Source of the DNA: Pseudorhodoferax aquiterrae
GTDB taxonomy: Bacteria; Pseudomonadota; Gammaproteobacteria; Burkholderiales; Burkholderiaceae_C
Length of the DNA stretch: 64,000 nt
Assembly (NCBI RefSeq): GCF_014652235.1
Contig: NZ_BMYK01000021.1
Location: 54,122-118,121 of the forward strand
Direction: 5' to 3'
The position numbers were made by a program, and so were the translations under genes. Positions 52,352 through 61,460 of the stretch are shown piece by piece (positions within the stretch are counted from its first letter, which is position 1; each line of letters begins with the position of its first letter). The notes under the pieces are model-generated. The model worked only from the letters and a program-made list of their open reading frames with translations. It did no database searches and was not told where the DNA came from.

Positions 52352-53767
52352 TCAGGGCCGCACCAGCGGCGTGGGCTGCGTCAGCACCTCGGGCCGCAGG
52401 ATGGCGTCCAGCTGCTCCTTGGTCAGCAAGCCCTTGGCCAGCACGATGGCGTAGACGCTGCCGCCCGTGGCATGCGCCTCCTGCGCCACGGCCGTGGCGT
52501 TGGCGTAGCCGATGTAGGGGTTCAGCGCCGTCACGATGCCGATGGAGTTGGCGACCAGGCCGCGCAGGTGCTCGGCATTGGCCGTGATGCCGTCCACGCA
52601 GCGCGAAGCCAGCGTGAGGCAGGCGCTGCGCAGGTGGGCCACGCTCTTGAACAGGCTGTGCGCGATGACGGGCTCGAAGGCGTTGAGCTGCAGCTGCCCG
52701 GCCTCGGCCGCGAAGCTGACCGTGATGTCGTTGCCGATCACCTCGAACGCGACCTGGTTCACCACCTCCGGGATCACCGGGTTGACCTTGCCCGGCATGA
52801 TGCTGGAGCCGGCCTGCATGGGCGGCAGGTTGATCTCGTTGAAGCCGGCGCGCGGGCCGCTGGACAGGAGGCGCAGGTCGTTGCAGATCTTGGACAGCTT
52901 GACGGCCACGCGCTTGAGGACGCCGGACAGTTGCACGAAGGCGCCGCAGTCCTGCGTGGCCTCGATCAGGTTGGGCGCGGTGACCAGCGGGATGCCGGTG
53001 ATGCGCTGCAGGTGCTTCAAGACAAGCGGCGCATAGTCCGGGTGCGCCGTGATGCCGGTGCCGATGGCGGTGGCGCCCATGTTGATCTCGCAGATCAGCA
53101 GCACGGCCTCGCGCAGGCGCTGCTGGTCTTCCTCGATCATCACGGCATAGGTGCCGAACTCCTGGCCCAGCGTCATGGGCACGGCGTCCTGAAGCTGGGT
53201 GCGGCCCATCTTGAGGATGTCCTTGAACTCCTCGGCCTTGCGCGCGAAGGACTGGCGCAGCACCTCCATCGCGTCGACCAGGCCGGCGATGCCGAACCAG
53301 GTGGCGATCTTGAGCGACGAGGGGTAGACGTCGTTGGTGCTCTGGCCGATGTTGACCTGCTCGTTGGGGTGCAGATGCTGGTACTGGCCCTTGGCATGGC
53401 CCAGCAGTTCGAGCGCGCGGTTGGCGATGACCTCGTTGGCGTTCATGTTGGTCGAGGTGCCGGCGCCGCCCTGGATCACGTCGACGACGAACTGCTCGTG
53501 CAGTTGGCCGGCCAGCAACTCGTCGCAGGCGGCCGAGATGGCCTTGCAGCGCGTCTCATCCAGCAGGCCCAGCTCGTGGTTGGCGTGGGCCGCGGCCTGC
53601 TTGACGCACGCCAGGGCCTTGATGAGTTCGGGATAGATCGAGATCGCGGTGCCGGTGATCGGGAAGTTCTCGACCGCGCGCAGCGTGTGCACGCCGTAGT
53701 AGACCTCGGCCGGCACCTCGCGGTCGCCCAACAGGTCGTGCTCGATGCGGAACGCGGGGGTGCTCAT
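52352..53767 (-). CDS. aspA: Aspartate ammonia-lyase
   Basis: A 471-residue member of the aspartase/fumarase superfamily with the signature GSSIMPGKVNP and the motifs GGAGTSTNMNANEV and NIGQSTNDVYPSS. The active-site pattern follows AspA rather than FumC (IRxGRTQLQDAVPMTLGQE region present). It converts aspartate to fumarate plus ammonia. The ATG at 53767 gives the family length. It lies near gabT/gabD, all genes for channelling amino acids into the TCA cycle. Confidence 0.94.
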   Translation of the reverse strand: MSTPAFRIEHDLLGDREVPAEVYYGVHTLRAVENFPITGTAISIYPELIKALACVKQAAAHANHELGLLDETRCKAISAACDELLAGQLHEQFVVDVIQGGAGTSTNMNANEVIANRALELLGHAKGQYQHLHPNEQVNIGQSTNDVYPSSLKIATWFGIAGLVDAMEVLRQSFARKAEEFKDILKMGRTQLQDAVPMTLGQEFGTYAVMIEEDQQRLREAVLLICEINMGATAIGTGITAHPDYAPLVLKHLQRITGIPLVTAPNLIEATQDCGAFVQLSGVLKRVAVKLSKICNDLRLLSSGPRAGFNEINLPPMQAGSSIMPGKVNPVIPEVVNQVAFEVIGNDITVSFAAEAGQLQLNAFEPVIAHSLFKSVAHLRSACLTLASRCVDGITANAEHLRGLVANSIGIVTALNPYIGYANATAVAQEAHATGGSVYAIVLAKGLLTKEQLDAILRPEVLTQPTPLVRP

Positions 53768-53853
53768 CTGGAATCTCTTGGGTGGTGGTCGCCCCAGTGT
53801 AGGAGCGCACCTACGGCGCGTACATGCCGAGTTTGCATGCCGGCTTGCCGGGC

Positions 53854-55344
53854 TCAGACATGCCGCGCCAGCACGGCCGCGAGGCGCGCGAAACCGGCGC
53901 GGATCTCGGGTTCGGTCACCGCGCCGTAGCCCAGCACCAGGCCTTTGTGCGGCGCCGGCCGGCGCAGGCTGTACATCGACAGCGGCCGCGTCATCACGCC
54001 GGCGGCCAGGGCTTGGTCGGCTACGGCGGCATCGTCCACCGCATGCGGCAGTCCCAGCACCAGGTGCAGCCCGGCATCGCTGCCCAGCAGCGGGAGGCGT
54101 GTGCCGAAGCGCGCCGTGACGGCCTCGATCAGCGCGGCGCGGCGCGTGGCGTAGACACTGCGCATGCGCCGGATGTGGCGCGCGTAGTGGCCCTCGCGCA
54201 GGAAGCGCGCCAGCACCACCTGCTGCAGCGTCTGGCCTTCGCGGTAGAGCTCGTTGAGCGCACGCGTGAAGCTCTCGACGAGGTCGCGCGGCAACACCAG
54301 ATAGGCCAGGCGCAGCGAGGGGTACAGGGTCTTGGAGAAGGTGCCGAGGTAGAGCACACGGCCCTGCTCGTCCAGGCCCTGCAGCGCAGGCAGCGGCCGG
54401 GCGGCGAAGCGGAATTCGCTGTCGTAGTCGTCCTCGACGATCCAGACGCGGTGGCGCGCGGCGTAGTCCAGCAGCTGGCGGCGCCGGCCGTGGCTCATGA
54501 GCACGCCCGTGGGGTACTGGTGGGCGGGCGAGAGGAACATCAGCCGCGGCGGCTTTTCCAGCTGCGGCGCGCTGGGCGCCAGGCCTTCGGCGTCCAGATC
54601 CACGGGTTCCAGCGTCAGGCCGGCCGCGCGGAACATGGCGCGCGCGCCCCAGTAGCCCGGGTCCTCGAGCCAGACCCGGTCGCCGCTGTCGGCCAGCAGA
54701 TGCGCCACCAGGTGCAGCGCCTGCTGCGTGCCGCTGGTCACCACCACCTGGGCGGCATCGCAGGCCACGCCGCGCGTGCCGCCCAGGTAGTCGGCGATGG
54801 CCTCGCGCAAGGCCGGGTGGCCGGCGCCCGTGGCATAGCTCAGATGGGCCGGCTGCACCTCGCGCCAGGCCTGGCTCTGCAGCCGGCTCCAGACCTTGGC
54901 CGGGAACATGCGCACCTCGGGCACGCCGGGCGTGAACGCACCCCACTGCAAAGGGCTGGCCAGCGCGCCCTGCACCAGGTCGGACCCGCGCAGCGAGAGC
55001 GGCGAGGCGTCCGCACCGCCGCCGCGCGGCGCGGCACGCACACGGCCGACGAAGCCCGGCGCCGCCTCGGCCACGTAGGTGCCGCGGCCCACGCCGGCCT
55101 GGGCCAGGCCTTCCAGCACGAGCTGTTCGTAGACCTGCACGACCGTGTTGCGTGCGATGCCCAGGGCCTGCGCCATGGCGCGCGTGGGCGGCAGCTTGAG
55201 ACCCGGCGCCAGCGTGGACTGGCGAATGCCGCCCTGCAGGATGCGGTAGAGCTGCTGGTGGTTGTACTCGCCGTTGCCGGGCGCGAACTGCTGCAGCACG
55301 AAGTCTGGCAGTGCCTGCGCTTCCTGGCCTGAAATTGGCTCCAT
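53854..55344 (-). CDS. GabR/MocR-type regulator (GntR helix-turn-helix plus aminotransferase domain)
   Basis: A 496-residue fusion: N-terminal winged helix (GGIRQSTLAPGLKLPPTRAMAQALGIARNTVVQVYEQL, core ALGIARNTVVQVYEQL) and a class I aminotransferase domain with the PLP Lys in GTFSKTLYPSLRLAYL and the Asp/Tyr pair in IVEDDYDSEFRF. GabR uses PLP and GABA to activate gabTD. It is divergent from gabT-gabD with direct repeats in between, matching that role. Confidence 0.94.
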   Translation of the reverse strand: MEPISGQEAQALPDFVLQQFAPGNGEYNHQQLYRILQGGIRQSTLAPGLKLPPTRAMAQALGIARNTVVQVYEQLVLEGLAQAGVGRGTYVAEAAPGFVGRVRAAPRGGGADASPLSLRGSDLVQGALASPLQWGAFTPGVPEVRMFPAKVWSRLQSQAWREVQPAHLSYATGAGHPALREAIADYLGGTRGVACDAAQVVVTSGTQQALHLVAHLLADSGDRVWLEDPGYWGARAMFRAAGLTLEPVDLDAEGLAPSAPQLEKPPRLMFLSPAHQYPTGVLMSHGRRRQLLDYAARHRVWIVEDDYDSEFRFAARPLPALQGLDEQGRVLYLGTFSKTLYPSLRLAYLVLPRDLVESFTRALNELYREGQTLQQVVLARFLREGHYARHIRRMRSVYATRRAALIEAVTARFGTRLPLLGSDAGLHLVLGLPHAVDDAAVADQALAAGVMTRPLSMYSLRRPAPHKGLVLGYGAVTEPEIRAGFARLAAVLARHV

Positions 55345-55357
55345 TGAATATAAGAAA

Positions 55358-55374
55358 GTTGGTTCTTTTGTTGG
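55358..55374 (+). promoter_or_regulatory. Direct repeats in the gabR-like/gabT control region
   Basis: GTTGG at 55358-55362 and 55370-55374, within GTTGGTTC and GTTGGAATC, 12 bp apart (about one helical turn). MocR/GabR proteins bind direct repeats, so these are candidate operator sites in the 81-bp divergent gap. Confidence 0.45.
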
Positions 55375-55425
55375 AATCAATGTATTCGTAGACTGCCGCC
55401 GTGTCCAGTCAACCCCAGGCCTTGC

Positions 55426-56724
55426 ATGCCCGCACCCGCCATGACCACCGCCCTTGAAACCAGCACCAACCAGCAGATCGACGCGCGCCGCGTCGCCGCC
55501 ACGCCGCGCGGCGTGGGCATCGGCTTTCAGATCTACGCCGAGCGCGCCGAGAACGCGCAGATCTGGGACGTGGAAGGCCGCCGCTACATCGACTTCGGTT
55601 CCGGCATCGCGGTGCTCAACACCGGCCACCGCCACCCGCGCGTGATGCAGGCGGTCAAGGACCAGCTCGAGCATTTCACGCACACCGCCTACCAGGTCGT
55701 GCCCTACGAAAGCGTGGTCGCGCTCGCCGAGCGACTGAACGCGCTGACGCCCGGGCAGCACGCCAAGAAAACGGCCTTCTTCACCACCGGCGCCGAGGCC
55801 GTGGAGAACGCCATCAAGATCGCCCGTGCGTACACACGCCGCCCCGGCGTGATCGCCCTGACGGGCGCCTTCCATGGCCGCACCTTCATGGGCATGGCGC
55901 TGACAGGAAAGGTCGTGCCCTACAAGACCGGCTTCGGCCCCCTCCCCGGCAGCATCTACCACGTGCCGGCGCCCGTTGCGCTGCACGGCACCACGGTCCA
56001 GCAGTCGCTGGCCGCGCTGACGCAGCTGTTCAAGGCCGACATCGATCCCGAACAGGTGGCGGCCATCATCGTCGAGCCCGTGCAGGGCGAAGGCGGCTTC
56101 TACGTGCAACCGCCGGAGTTCATGCGGGCGCTGCGCGAGGTCTGCGACCGCCACGGCATCGTGCTGATCGCCGACGAGATCCAGACCGGCTTCGGCCGCA
56201 CCGGCAAGCTGTTCGCGATGGAGCATTACGACGTGCTGCCCGACCTCATGACGGTGGCCAAGAGCCTGGCCGGCGGCCTGCCGCTGTCGGGTGTGGTCGG
56301 CCGTGCCGAGATCATGGACGCACCGGCGCCCGGCGGCCTGGGCGGCACCTACGCCGGCAACGCGTTGTCCATCGCGGCCGCCCATGCCGTGCTCGACGTG
56401 ATCGAAGACGAGCAGCTCAGCGCACGTGCCGGGCGCCTGGGCCAGCGGCTGACGTCGCGCCTGAATGCGCTGCGCCAGGCCGTGCCGCAGATCAGCGACG
56501 TGCGCGGCCTGGGCGCCATGGTGGCCGTGGAGTTCGCGCAGGCCGACGGCACGCCGGACCCCGTCTTCACCAAGAAAGCGCAGGACCGCGCCCGCGATGC
56601 CGGCCTGCTCCTACTGACCTGCGGCGTGCACGCCAACGTGATCCGCTTCCTGTTCCCGCTCACCATCGAGGATGCGCTGCTGGACGAAGGCCTGGACATC
56701 CTGGCCGCGGCCCTGCAGGCCTGA
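55426..56724 (+). CDS. gabT: 4-aminobutyrate aminotransferase
   Basis: A 432-residue class III aminotransferase very close to E. coli GabT through [58 protein letters not shown] and the PLP Lys in [14 protein letters not shown]. It converts GABA and 2-oxoglutarate to succinate semialdehyde and glutamate. An in-frame ATG at 55441 (MTTALET) is an equally likely start. Followed by gabD after 16 bp. Confidence 0.96.
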   Translation: MPAPAMTTALETSTNQQIDARRVAATPRGVGIGFQIYAERAENAQIWDVEGRRYIDFGSGIAVLNTGHRHPRVMQAVKDQLEHFTHTAYQVVPYESVVALAERLNALTPGQHAKKTAFFTTGAEAVENAIKIARAYTRRPGVIALTGAFHGRTFMGMALTGKVVPYKTGFGPLPGSIYHVPAPVALHGTTVQQSLAALTQLFKADIDPEQVAAIIVEPVQGEGGFYVQPPEFMRALREVCDRHGIVLIADEIQTGFGRTGKLFAMEHYDVLPDLMTVAKSLAGGLPLSGVVGRAEIMDAPAPGGLGGTYAGNALSIAAAHAVLDVIEDEQLSARAGRLGQRLTSRLNALRQAVPQISDVRGLGAMVAVEFAQADGTPDPVFTKKAQDRARDAGLLLLTCGVHANVIRFLFPLTIEDALLDEGLDILAAALQA

Positions 56725-56740
56725 CACCAAGGAACCGACC

Positions 56741-58198
56741 ATGCTGCAACTCAAGGACCCCGGCCTGCTGCGCCAGCAGGCCTTCATCGCCGGCGAGTGG
56801 GTGGATGCGGACAGCGGCAAGACCACGGCCGTGACCAACCCGGCCAACGGGGAGCGGATCGGCACCATCCCCATGTGCGGCACGGCCGAGACCGCGCGCG
56901 CCATCGCCGCTGCGGCCGTGGCCCAGCGCGCCTGGCGCGAGGTGCCGGCCAAGGAGCGCGCCGCCGTGCTGCGCAGGCTCAACGACCTCATGCTGGCCCA
57001 CCAGGACGACCTGGCGCTAATCATGACCACCGAGCAGGGCAAGCCGCTGGCCGAGGCCAAGGGCGAGATCGTTTACGCCGCCTCGTTCATCGAGTGGTTC
57101 GCCGAGGAGGCGCGCCGCGTCTATGGCGACACCATCCCGGCCACCAGCGGCGACAAGCGCATCCTCGCGCTCAAGCAGCCCATCGGCGTCACGGCGGCGA
57201 TCACGCCCTGGAACTTCCCGACCGCCATGCTCACGCGCAAGGCCGGGCCGGCGCTCGCGGCCGGCTGCTCCATGGTGGTCAAGCCGGCCACGCAGACGCC
57301 CTACTCGGCGCTGGCCTTCGCCGAACTGGCGGCGCGCGCGGGCGTGCCCAAGGGCCTGCTGTCGGTGCTGACGGGCTCTGCCGCGGAGATCGGCGGCGAG
57401 ATGACGCGCAACCCGGTGGTGCGCAAGCTGACCTTCACGGGCTCCACCGAGGTCGGCCGCACGCTGATGCGCCAGTCGGCCGACACGATCAAGAAGCTCT
57501 CTCTGGAATTGGGCGGCAACGCGCCCTTCATCGTGTTCGACGATGCCGACATCGACGCTGCCGTCGAGGGCGCGATGGTCTCCAAATACCGCAACACGGG
57601 CCAGACCTGTGTCTGCGCCAACCGGCTCTACGTGCAGCGCGGCGTGCTGCAGGCCTTCACGGAAAAGCTCGTGGCCAAGGTCCGGGCGCTCAAGGTCGGC
57701 AACGGCCTGGAGGCCGGCGTCACGCAGGGCCCGCTGATCGACGCCAAGGCCGTGGCCAAGATCGAGGAGCATGTGGCCGATGCCGTGGCCAAGGGCGGCC
57801 AGGTGCTGACCGGCGGCAAGCGCCATGCGCCGGGCGGCCAGTTCTACGAGCCCACGGTGGTCGGCGGCGCCACGCCCGACATGCTGTTCGCCAAGGAGGA
57901 GACCTTCGGCCCCTTGGCGCCGATCTTCGCCTTCGACAGCGAGGACGAGGTCATCGCCCAGGCCAACGACACCGAGTTCGGTCTGGCCGCCTACTTCTAC
58001 AGCCGCGACATCGGCCGCATCATGCGCGTGGCCGAGCGCTTGGAGTCCGGCATGGTGGGTGTGAACACCGGCCTCATCTCCACGGCCGAGGCGCCGTTCG
58101 GCGGCGTCAAGCAGTCGGGCCTGGGCCGCGAGGGCTCCAAGTACGGCATCGAGGAATTCCTCGAAACCAAGTACGTCTGCCTGGGCGGACTGGGCTGA
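56741..58198 (+). CDS. gabD: Succinate-semialdehyde dehydrogenase (NADP+)
   Basis: A 485-residue aldehyde dehydrogenase with the Rossmann segment TPWNFPTAMLTRKAGPALAAG, FTGSTEVGRTL, catalytic Glu in LELGGNAPF and the catalytic Cys in GQTCVCANR. It oxidises succinate semialdehyde from GabT to succinate. AAGGAA precedes the ATG, 16 bp after gabT; the two genes form the GABA shunt operon under the divergent GabR-like protein. Confidence 0.96.
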   Translation: MLQLKDPGLLRQQAFIAGEWVDADSGKTTAVTNPANGERIGTIPMCGTAETARAIAAAAVAQRAWREVPAKERAAVLRRLNDLMLAHQDDLALIMTTEQGKPLAEAKGEIVYAASFIEWFAEEARRVYGDTIPATSGDKRILALKQPIGVTAAITPWNFPTAMLTRKAGPALAAGCSMVVKPATQTPYSALAFAELAARAGVPKGLLSVLTGSAAEIGGEMTRNPVVRKLTFTGSTEVGRTLMRQSADTIKKLSLELGGNAPFIVFDDADIDAAVEGAMVSKYRNTGQTCVCANRLYVQRGVLQAFTEKLVAKVRALKVGNGLEAGVTQGPLIDAKAVAKIEEHVADAVAKGGQVLTGGKRHAPGGQFYEPTVVGGATPDMLFAKEETFGPLAPIFAFDSEDEVIAQANDTEFGLAAYFYSRDIGRIMRVAERLESGMVGVNTGLISTAEAPFGGVKQSGLGREGSKYGIEEFLETKYVCLGGLG

Positions 58199-58243
58199 GT
58201 CCGGCCGTCACACCGGCGTCACACGCCACTACAATTCGCGTCT

Positions 58244-58356
58244 GCTAGGGGTGCTGGCCTGGTCTTGCGACCGGTTCGGCTGAGATCACACCCTTGGAAC
58301 CTGTCCCGCCAACCCGCAAGGTCGGCGGCCCGAGTTAATCCTCGCGCAGGGAAGCA
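58244..58356 (+). promoter_or_regulatory. TPP riboswitch (THI element)
   Basis: The conserved pieces occur in order: AGGGGTGC (from 58247), CGGCTGAGATCACACCC, TTGGAACCTG, then GTTAATCC and TCGCGCAGGGAAGCA. This is the thiamine pyrophosphate aptamer. It lies 85 bp upstream of the TonB-dependent receptor GTG, so high TPP should shut off its expression. Confidence 0.95.
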
Positions 58357-58440
58357 TTGACCCGGTTGGGCCGTGCGCGCCGACCGGCGTCCACCGCCCA
58401 TGCGATCCGTCAGGCCGACCTGCTATGACGTGAACACGTT

Positions 58441-60564
58441 GTGGCAAACCATCCTTCTTTCTTGCTGACCCAGGCCTGTGCTGCCGCACTGGCCTGCCTG
58501 GCCTCCATGGCCACGGCCCAGACAGCCAGCCTTCCGGCCGTGACCGTGCAGTCCGGCAACCAGCCGCCCCAAGGCGACGTGACCGGCTTCGGCGACCAGC
58601 CGCTCAACGAGTTGCCGATCTCGGCCGTTGTCATCGATGCCGCGGCGCTGCAGGCCAGCGGGGCGCGCCGGCTGGCCGACCTGACCAGCTTCGACGCCTC
58701 GGTCACCGATGCCTACAACTCGCCCGGTTACTGGGACTACCTCAGCATCCGCGGCTTCACGCTGGACAACCGCTTCAACTACCGGCGCGAGGGCCTGCCC
58801 ATCAGCGCGGAGACCTCGATCCCGCTGGACAACAAGGAGCGCGTCGAGATCCTCAAGGGCACGAGCGGCATCCAGGCCGGCACCAGCGCGCCGGGCGGGC
58901 TCGTGAACTACGTGGTCAAGCGTCCGACCGAGAAGGACCTGCGCAGCGCCACGGTGGAAGTCTCCGGCCGCGGCGGCGTGCTGGGTGCGATCGACCTGGG
59001 CGGGCGCTTCGGCGTGGACCGCCAGTTCGGTTACCGCTTCAACGTGGCGCACGAGACGCTGCGCCCGCGCATCGACGACCTGAAGGGCGAACGCAGCCTG
59101 GTCGCGCTCGCGGCCGATTGGCGCGTGGGCCGTGACACGCTGGTCGAGGCAGAACTGGAGTGGAGCCACAAGTCGCAGCCCAGCCAGGCCGGCTACAGCC
59201 TGCTGGGCAACCGGCTGGCGCCCGTGCCCAGCCCGCACCTGAACCTCAACAACCAGCCCTGGTCGCAGCCTTCGGTGTTCGGCGCGCTGACGGGCACGCT
59301 GCGCATCGAGCAGGCACTGAATGCGGACTGGCGCTGGTCGGCCCAGGTGGGACAGCAGCGCTTGAAGACGGATGACCGGCTGGCCTATGCGTTCGGTTGC
59401 GGTGCTGAAGACGACTACACGCGCTACTGCAGCGATGGCAGCTACGACATGTACGACTTCCGCAGCGAGAACGAACGGCGCCGCTTGACCGCTGCGCAGG
59501 TGAAGCTCAAGGGCAAGTTCACGACAGGCAGCATCGCGCACGACGTGTCGGTCGGTCTGCTCTCCTCGCGTGTGCGCAACCGCTTCCAGGATCAGGCTTA
59601 CAACTACGTGGGCACGGGCAATGTGGATGGATCGGCCGTCACGTCGCCCGATCCCGCGCTGACCGACTTCAACACCAACCGCGACGAGCGCTCGCTGGAG
59701 TTGTCGCTGCAGGACACCATCCGCTGGTCACCGCAATGGACCACCTGGTTGGGCCTGCGCCACACGCACTTGGACCGAGAGAGCGTGCGCACGGACGGCT
59801 CGCGGCCCACCGCATACGACGCCAGCGTGAACACGCCATGGCTCGCGCTCGGCTACCAATTGCAGGGAGGCCCCTTGCTCTATGCGAGCTATGGCCAGGG
59901 CACCGAGTCCTACCTGGTGCCGAACAAGACAAGCCAGTACCTGAATCCCGGGGTCGCCCTGCCCATACGCAAGTCGCGCCAACAGGAAGTCGGCGCCAAG
60001 GGCGGCGATGCCAGCTGGAGCTGGCAGGTCGCCTGGTTCCGCATCGTTCGCCCCATGACGAACATCGACAGCTGCGGCGACGGTTGCACCGGCGCCTACG
60101 ACGGCGAGGCCGTCCACCAGGGCCTGGAAGGCACGTTGGGCTGGCGCGGCGGCCCATGGCGACTCGACGGCGGCGCCACCGTGCTCGACGCGAAGCGCCG
60201 CGGCAGTGCCAACGCCTCCCTCAACGGCACCCGCCCCGTCAACGTGCCCAAGCTGGTGCTGCGCGGCCGCGCCTCGTATGCCGTCGCCAGCGTCCCAGGC
60301 CTCGCGCTGGACGGCGCCGTGGTGCACGAAGGCCGTCGCTCCGTCCTGCCCGATGCATCGATCGAACTGCCCTCGTGGACCCGTGTCGATGTCGCACTGC
60401 GCTATGCGACCAGGCTCGGCGGCACCGCCACGCGCTGGACGCTCGGCGTCGAGAACCTGTTCGACCGCCGCTACTACAAGGAGTCGCCGACGCAGTTCGG
60501 CCATGTCTATCTGTTCACGGGCGCACCGCGCACGTTGCGCCTTGCGATGCAGGCGGACTTCTGA
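58441..60564 (+). CDS. TonB-dependent outer-membrane receptor, predicted thiamine (or precursor) importer
   Basis: A 707-residue precursor: signal peptide (ACAAALACLASMATAQ), TonB box-like LPAVTVQ, plug domain (PISAVVIDAAALQ, DYLSIRGFTLDNRFNYR, ERVEILKGTSGIQAG, APGGLVNYVVKRP) and a 22-strand-type barrel ending in Phe (MQADF). The sequence resembles siderophore receptors, but the TPP riboswitch upstream argues for thiamine or a thiamine precursor as substrate. The start is GTG; no ATG is available before the signal peptide. No inner-membrane transporter is adjacent. Confidence 0.9.
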   Translation: MANHPSFLLTQACAAALACLASMATAQTASLPAVTVQSGNQPPQGDVTGFGDQPLNELPISAVVIDAAALQASGARRLADLTSFDASVTDAYNSPGYWDYLSIRGFTLDNRFNYRREGLPISAETSIPLDNKERVEILKGTSGIQAGTSAPGGLVNYVVKRPTEKDLRSATVEVSGRGGVLGAIDLGGRFGVDRQFGYRFNVAHETLRPRIDDLKGERSLVALAADWRVGRDTLVEAELEWSHKSQPSQAGYSLLGNRLAPVPSPHLNLNNQPWSQPSVFGALTGTLRIEQALNADWRWSAQVGQQRLKTDDRLAYAFGCGAEDDYTRYCSDGSYDMYDFRSENERRRLTAAQVKLKGKFTTGSIAHDVSVGLLSSRVRNRFQDQAYNYVGTGNVDGSAVTSPDPALTDFNTNRDERSLELSLQDTIRWSPQWTTWLGLRHTHLDRESVRTDGSRPTAYDASVNTPWLALGYQLQGGPLLYASYGQGTESYLVPNKTSQYLNPGVALPIRKSRQQEVGAKGGDASWSWQVAWFRIVRPMTNIDSCGDGCTGAYDGEAVHQGLEGTLGWRGGPWRLDGGATVLDAKRRGSANASLNGTRPVNVPKLVLRGRASYAVASVPGLALDGAVVHEGRRSVLPDASIELPSWTRVDVALRYATRLGGTATRWTLGVENLFDRRYYKESPTQFGHVYLFTGAPRTLRLAMQADF

Positions 60565-60590
60565 GCGCCGGAAAGTCGCAAAAAAGACGC

Positions 60591-60596
60591 TATAAT
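60591..60596 (+). promoter_or_regulatory. -10 element of the tRNA-Asn promoter
   Basis: A consensus TATAAT, 13 bp before the first tRNA gene and just after the receptor stop codon. The -35 is poorly conserved; A-rich sequence (AAAAAAG) precedes it. Confidence 0.75.
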
Positions 60597-60609
60597 CATG
60601 GGCTACCGT

Positions 60610-60685
60610 TCCTCAATAGCTCAGTCGGTAGAGCGCCGGACTGTTAATCCGTAGGTCCCTGGTTCGAGCCCAGGTTGAGGAGCCA
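60610..60685 (+). tRNA. tRNA-Asn (anticodon GTT), copy 1
   Basis: A 76-nt tRNA: acceptor TCCTCAA/TTGAGGA, D-arm AGCTCAGTCGGTAGAGC, anticodon GTT at 60643-60645, T-arm GGTTCGAGCC, and an encoded CCA. Identical to copy 2, 17 bp downstream. Confidence 0.97.
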
Positions 60686-60702
60686 GAAATTTACCGATCC
60701 AT

Positions 60703-60778
60703 TCCTCAATAGCTCAGTCGGTAGAGCGCCGGACTGTTAATCCGTAGGTCCCTGGTTCGAGCCCAGGTTGAGGAGCCA
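60703..60778 (+). tRNA. tRNA-Asn (anticodon GTT), copy 2
   Basis: A second 76-nt gene, base-for-base identical to copy 1, with anticodon GTT at 60736-60738 and encoded CCA. It is followed by a strong terminator, so both tRNAs come from one transcript. Confidence 0.97.
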
Positions 60779-60788
60779 GGAAGCCCGA

Positions 60789-60818
60789 GGCCCTGCATCG
60801 CACGATGCAGGGCCTTTT
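60789..60818 (+). terminator. Intrinsic terminator of the tRNA-Asn operon
   Basis: GGCCCTGCATCG (60789-60800) and CGATGCAGGGCC (60803-60814) are perfect complements (about 10 bp of usable stem around a tight loop) followed by TTTT (60815-60818). Confidence 0.92.
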
Positions 60819-60862
60819 GCTTTGCCGCTTGCATTGGCGGGGTTCGACGCCATCTTCGGAGC

Positions 60863-61210
60863 ATGAAGACCCAACCCTCTGCCCCCACCGAACTCGCCCC
60901 CGTCCGCATTCTGGCTGCGCTGTTGGAACGTCTGGAGCACAGCCGCATCGCCGTCGATCCCGCGCAATACCAGGCCGTCGTGGCACGCCTGGAGGCCGCG
61001 TTGCGGACTGTGAAACCGAGCGATGCACTGCGGGATTTGCTGGCCGAACATCCAGCAGCCTCCGAGTTGTACGAAAATACGCAGTATGAGGTCGCTGGCC
61101 TGTGCCGTTCGCCACTGGATGCATCCGTGGCCGCCGAGCAGCAGGCCAGGACCGTGATCCAGCGCGCAATGCAAATACCCAGGGAGAGTTCCGCCAATGG
61201 CCAAAGCTGA
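60863..61210 (+). CDS. Hypothetical helical protein
   Basis: A 115-residue soluble protein, mostly predicted helix (RILAALLERLEHSRIAVD, YQAVVARLEAALRTVK), without a signal peptide, membrane segment or known motif. The start at 60863 is the first ATG after the tRNA terminator. It overlaps the next gene by 14 bp, so they are probably expressed together. I do not recognise the family. Confidence 0.7.
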   Translation: MKTQPSAPTELAPVRILAALLERLEHSRIAVDPAQYQAVVARLEAALRTVKPSDALRDLLAEHPAASELYENTQYEVAGLCRSPLDASVAAEQQARTVIQRAMQIPRESSANGQS

Positions 61211-61430
61211 AGTGAAAACCGCAATCTTGGCTGACGGGCTGCGCTACAAGACCAAGGTCTCCGGTTCGCCCTTCACCGCTGGTACGTCGATGGGCGGCTC
61301 CACGATGTCCTGCTTCCTGTGCGGCAAGCACCGCCTGCGTTCCCAGCTGGGCACGCGCAAGGTCATCGGCAAGTCGCAAGCCGTCTGCGCACCGTCCTGC
61401 AAGGAACTGGACGAACTACTCGCCCGTTGA
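61197..61430 (+). CDS. Small four-cysteine protein, zinc-ribbon-like
   Basis: A 77-residue basic protein with two cysteine pairs, MSCFLCGKHR and VCAPSCKEL, spaced like a zinc ribbon or treble clef. GGAGAG (GGGAGAGT, before the ATG) is a good ribosome site. It overlaps the upstream hypothetical gene. A DNA/RNA-binding or assembly role is possible, but the family is not recognised. Confidence 0.7.
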   Translation: MAKAEVKTAILADGLRYKTKVSGSPFTAGTSMGGSTMSCFLCGKHRLRSQLGTRKVIGKSQAVCAPSCKELDELLAR

Positions 61431-61460
61431 GCCCGGCAGCGCCCGCGCTGCCCGTTCGTT

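Noticed and set aside
60610..60778. Tandem tRNA genes as a possible integration site
   Set aside because: No integrase, no partial tRNA repeat and no mobile gene within several kb; the flanking genes look chromosomal.
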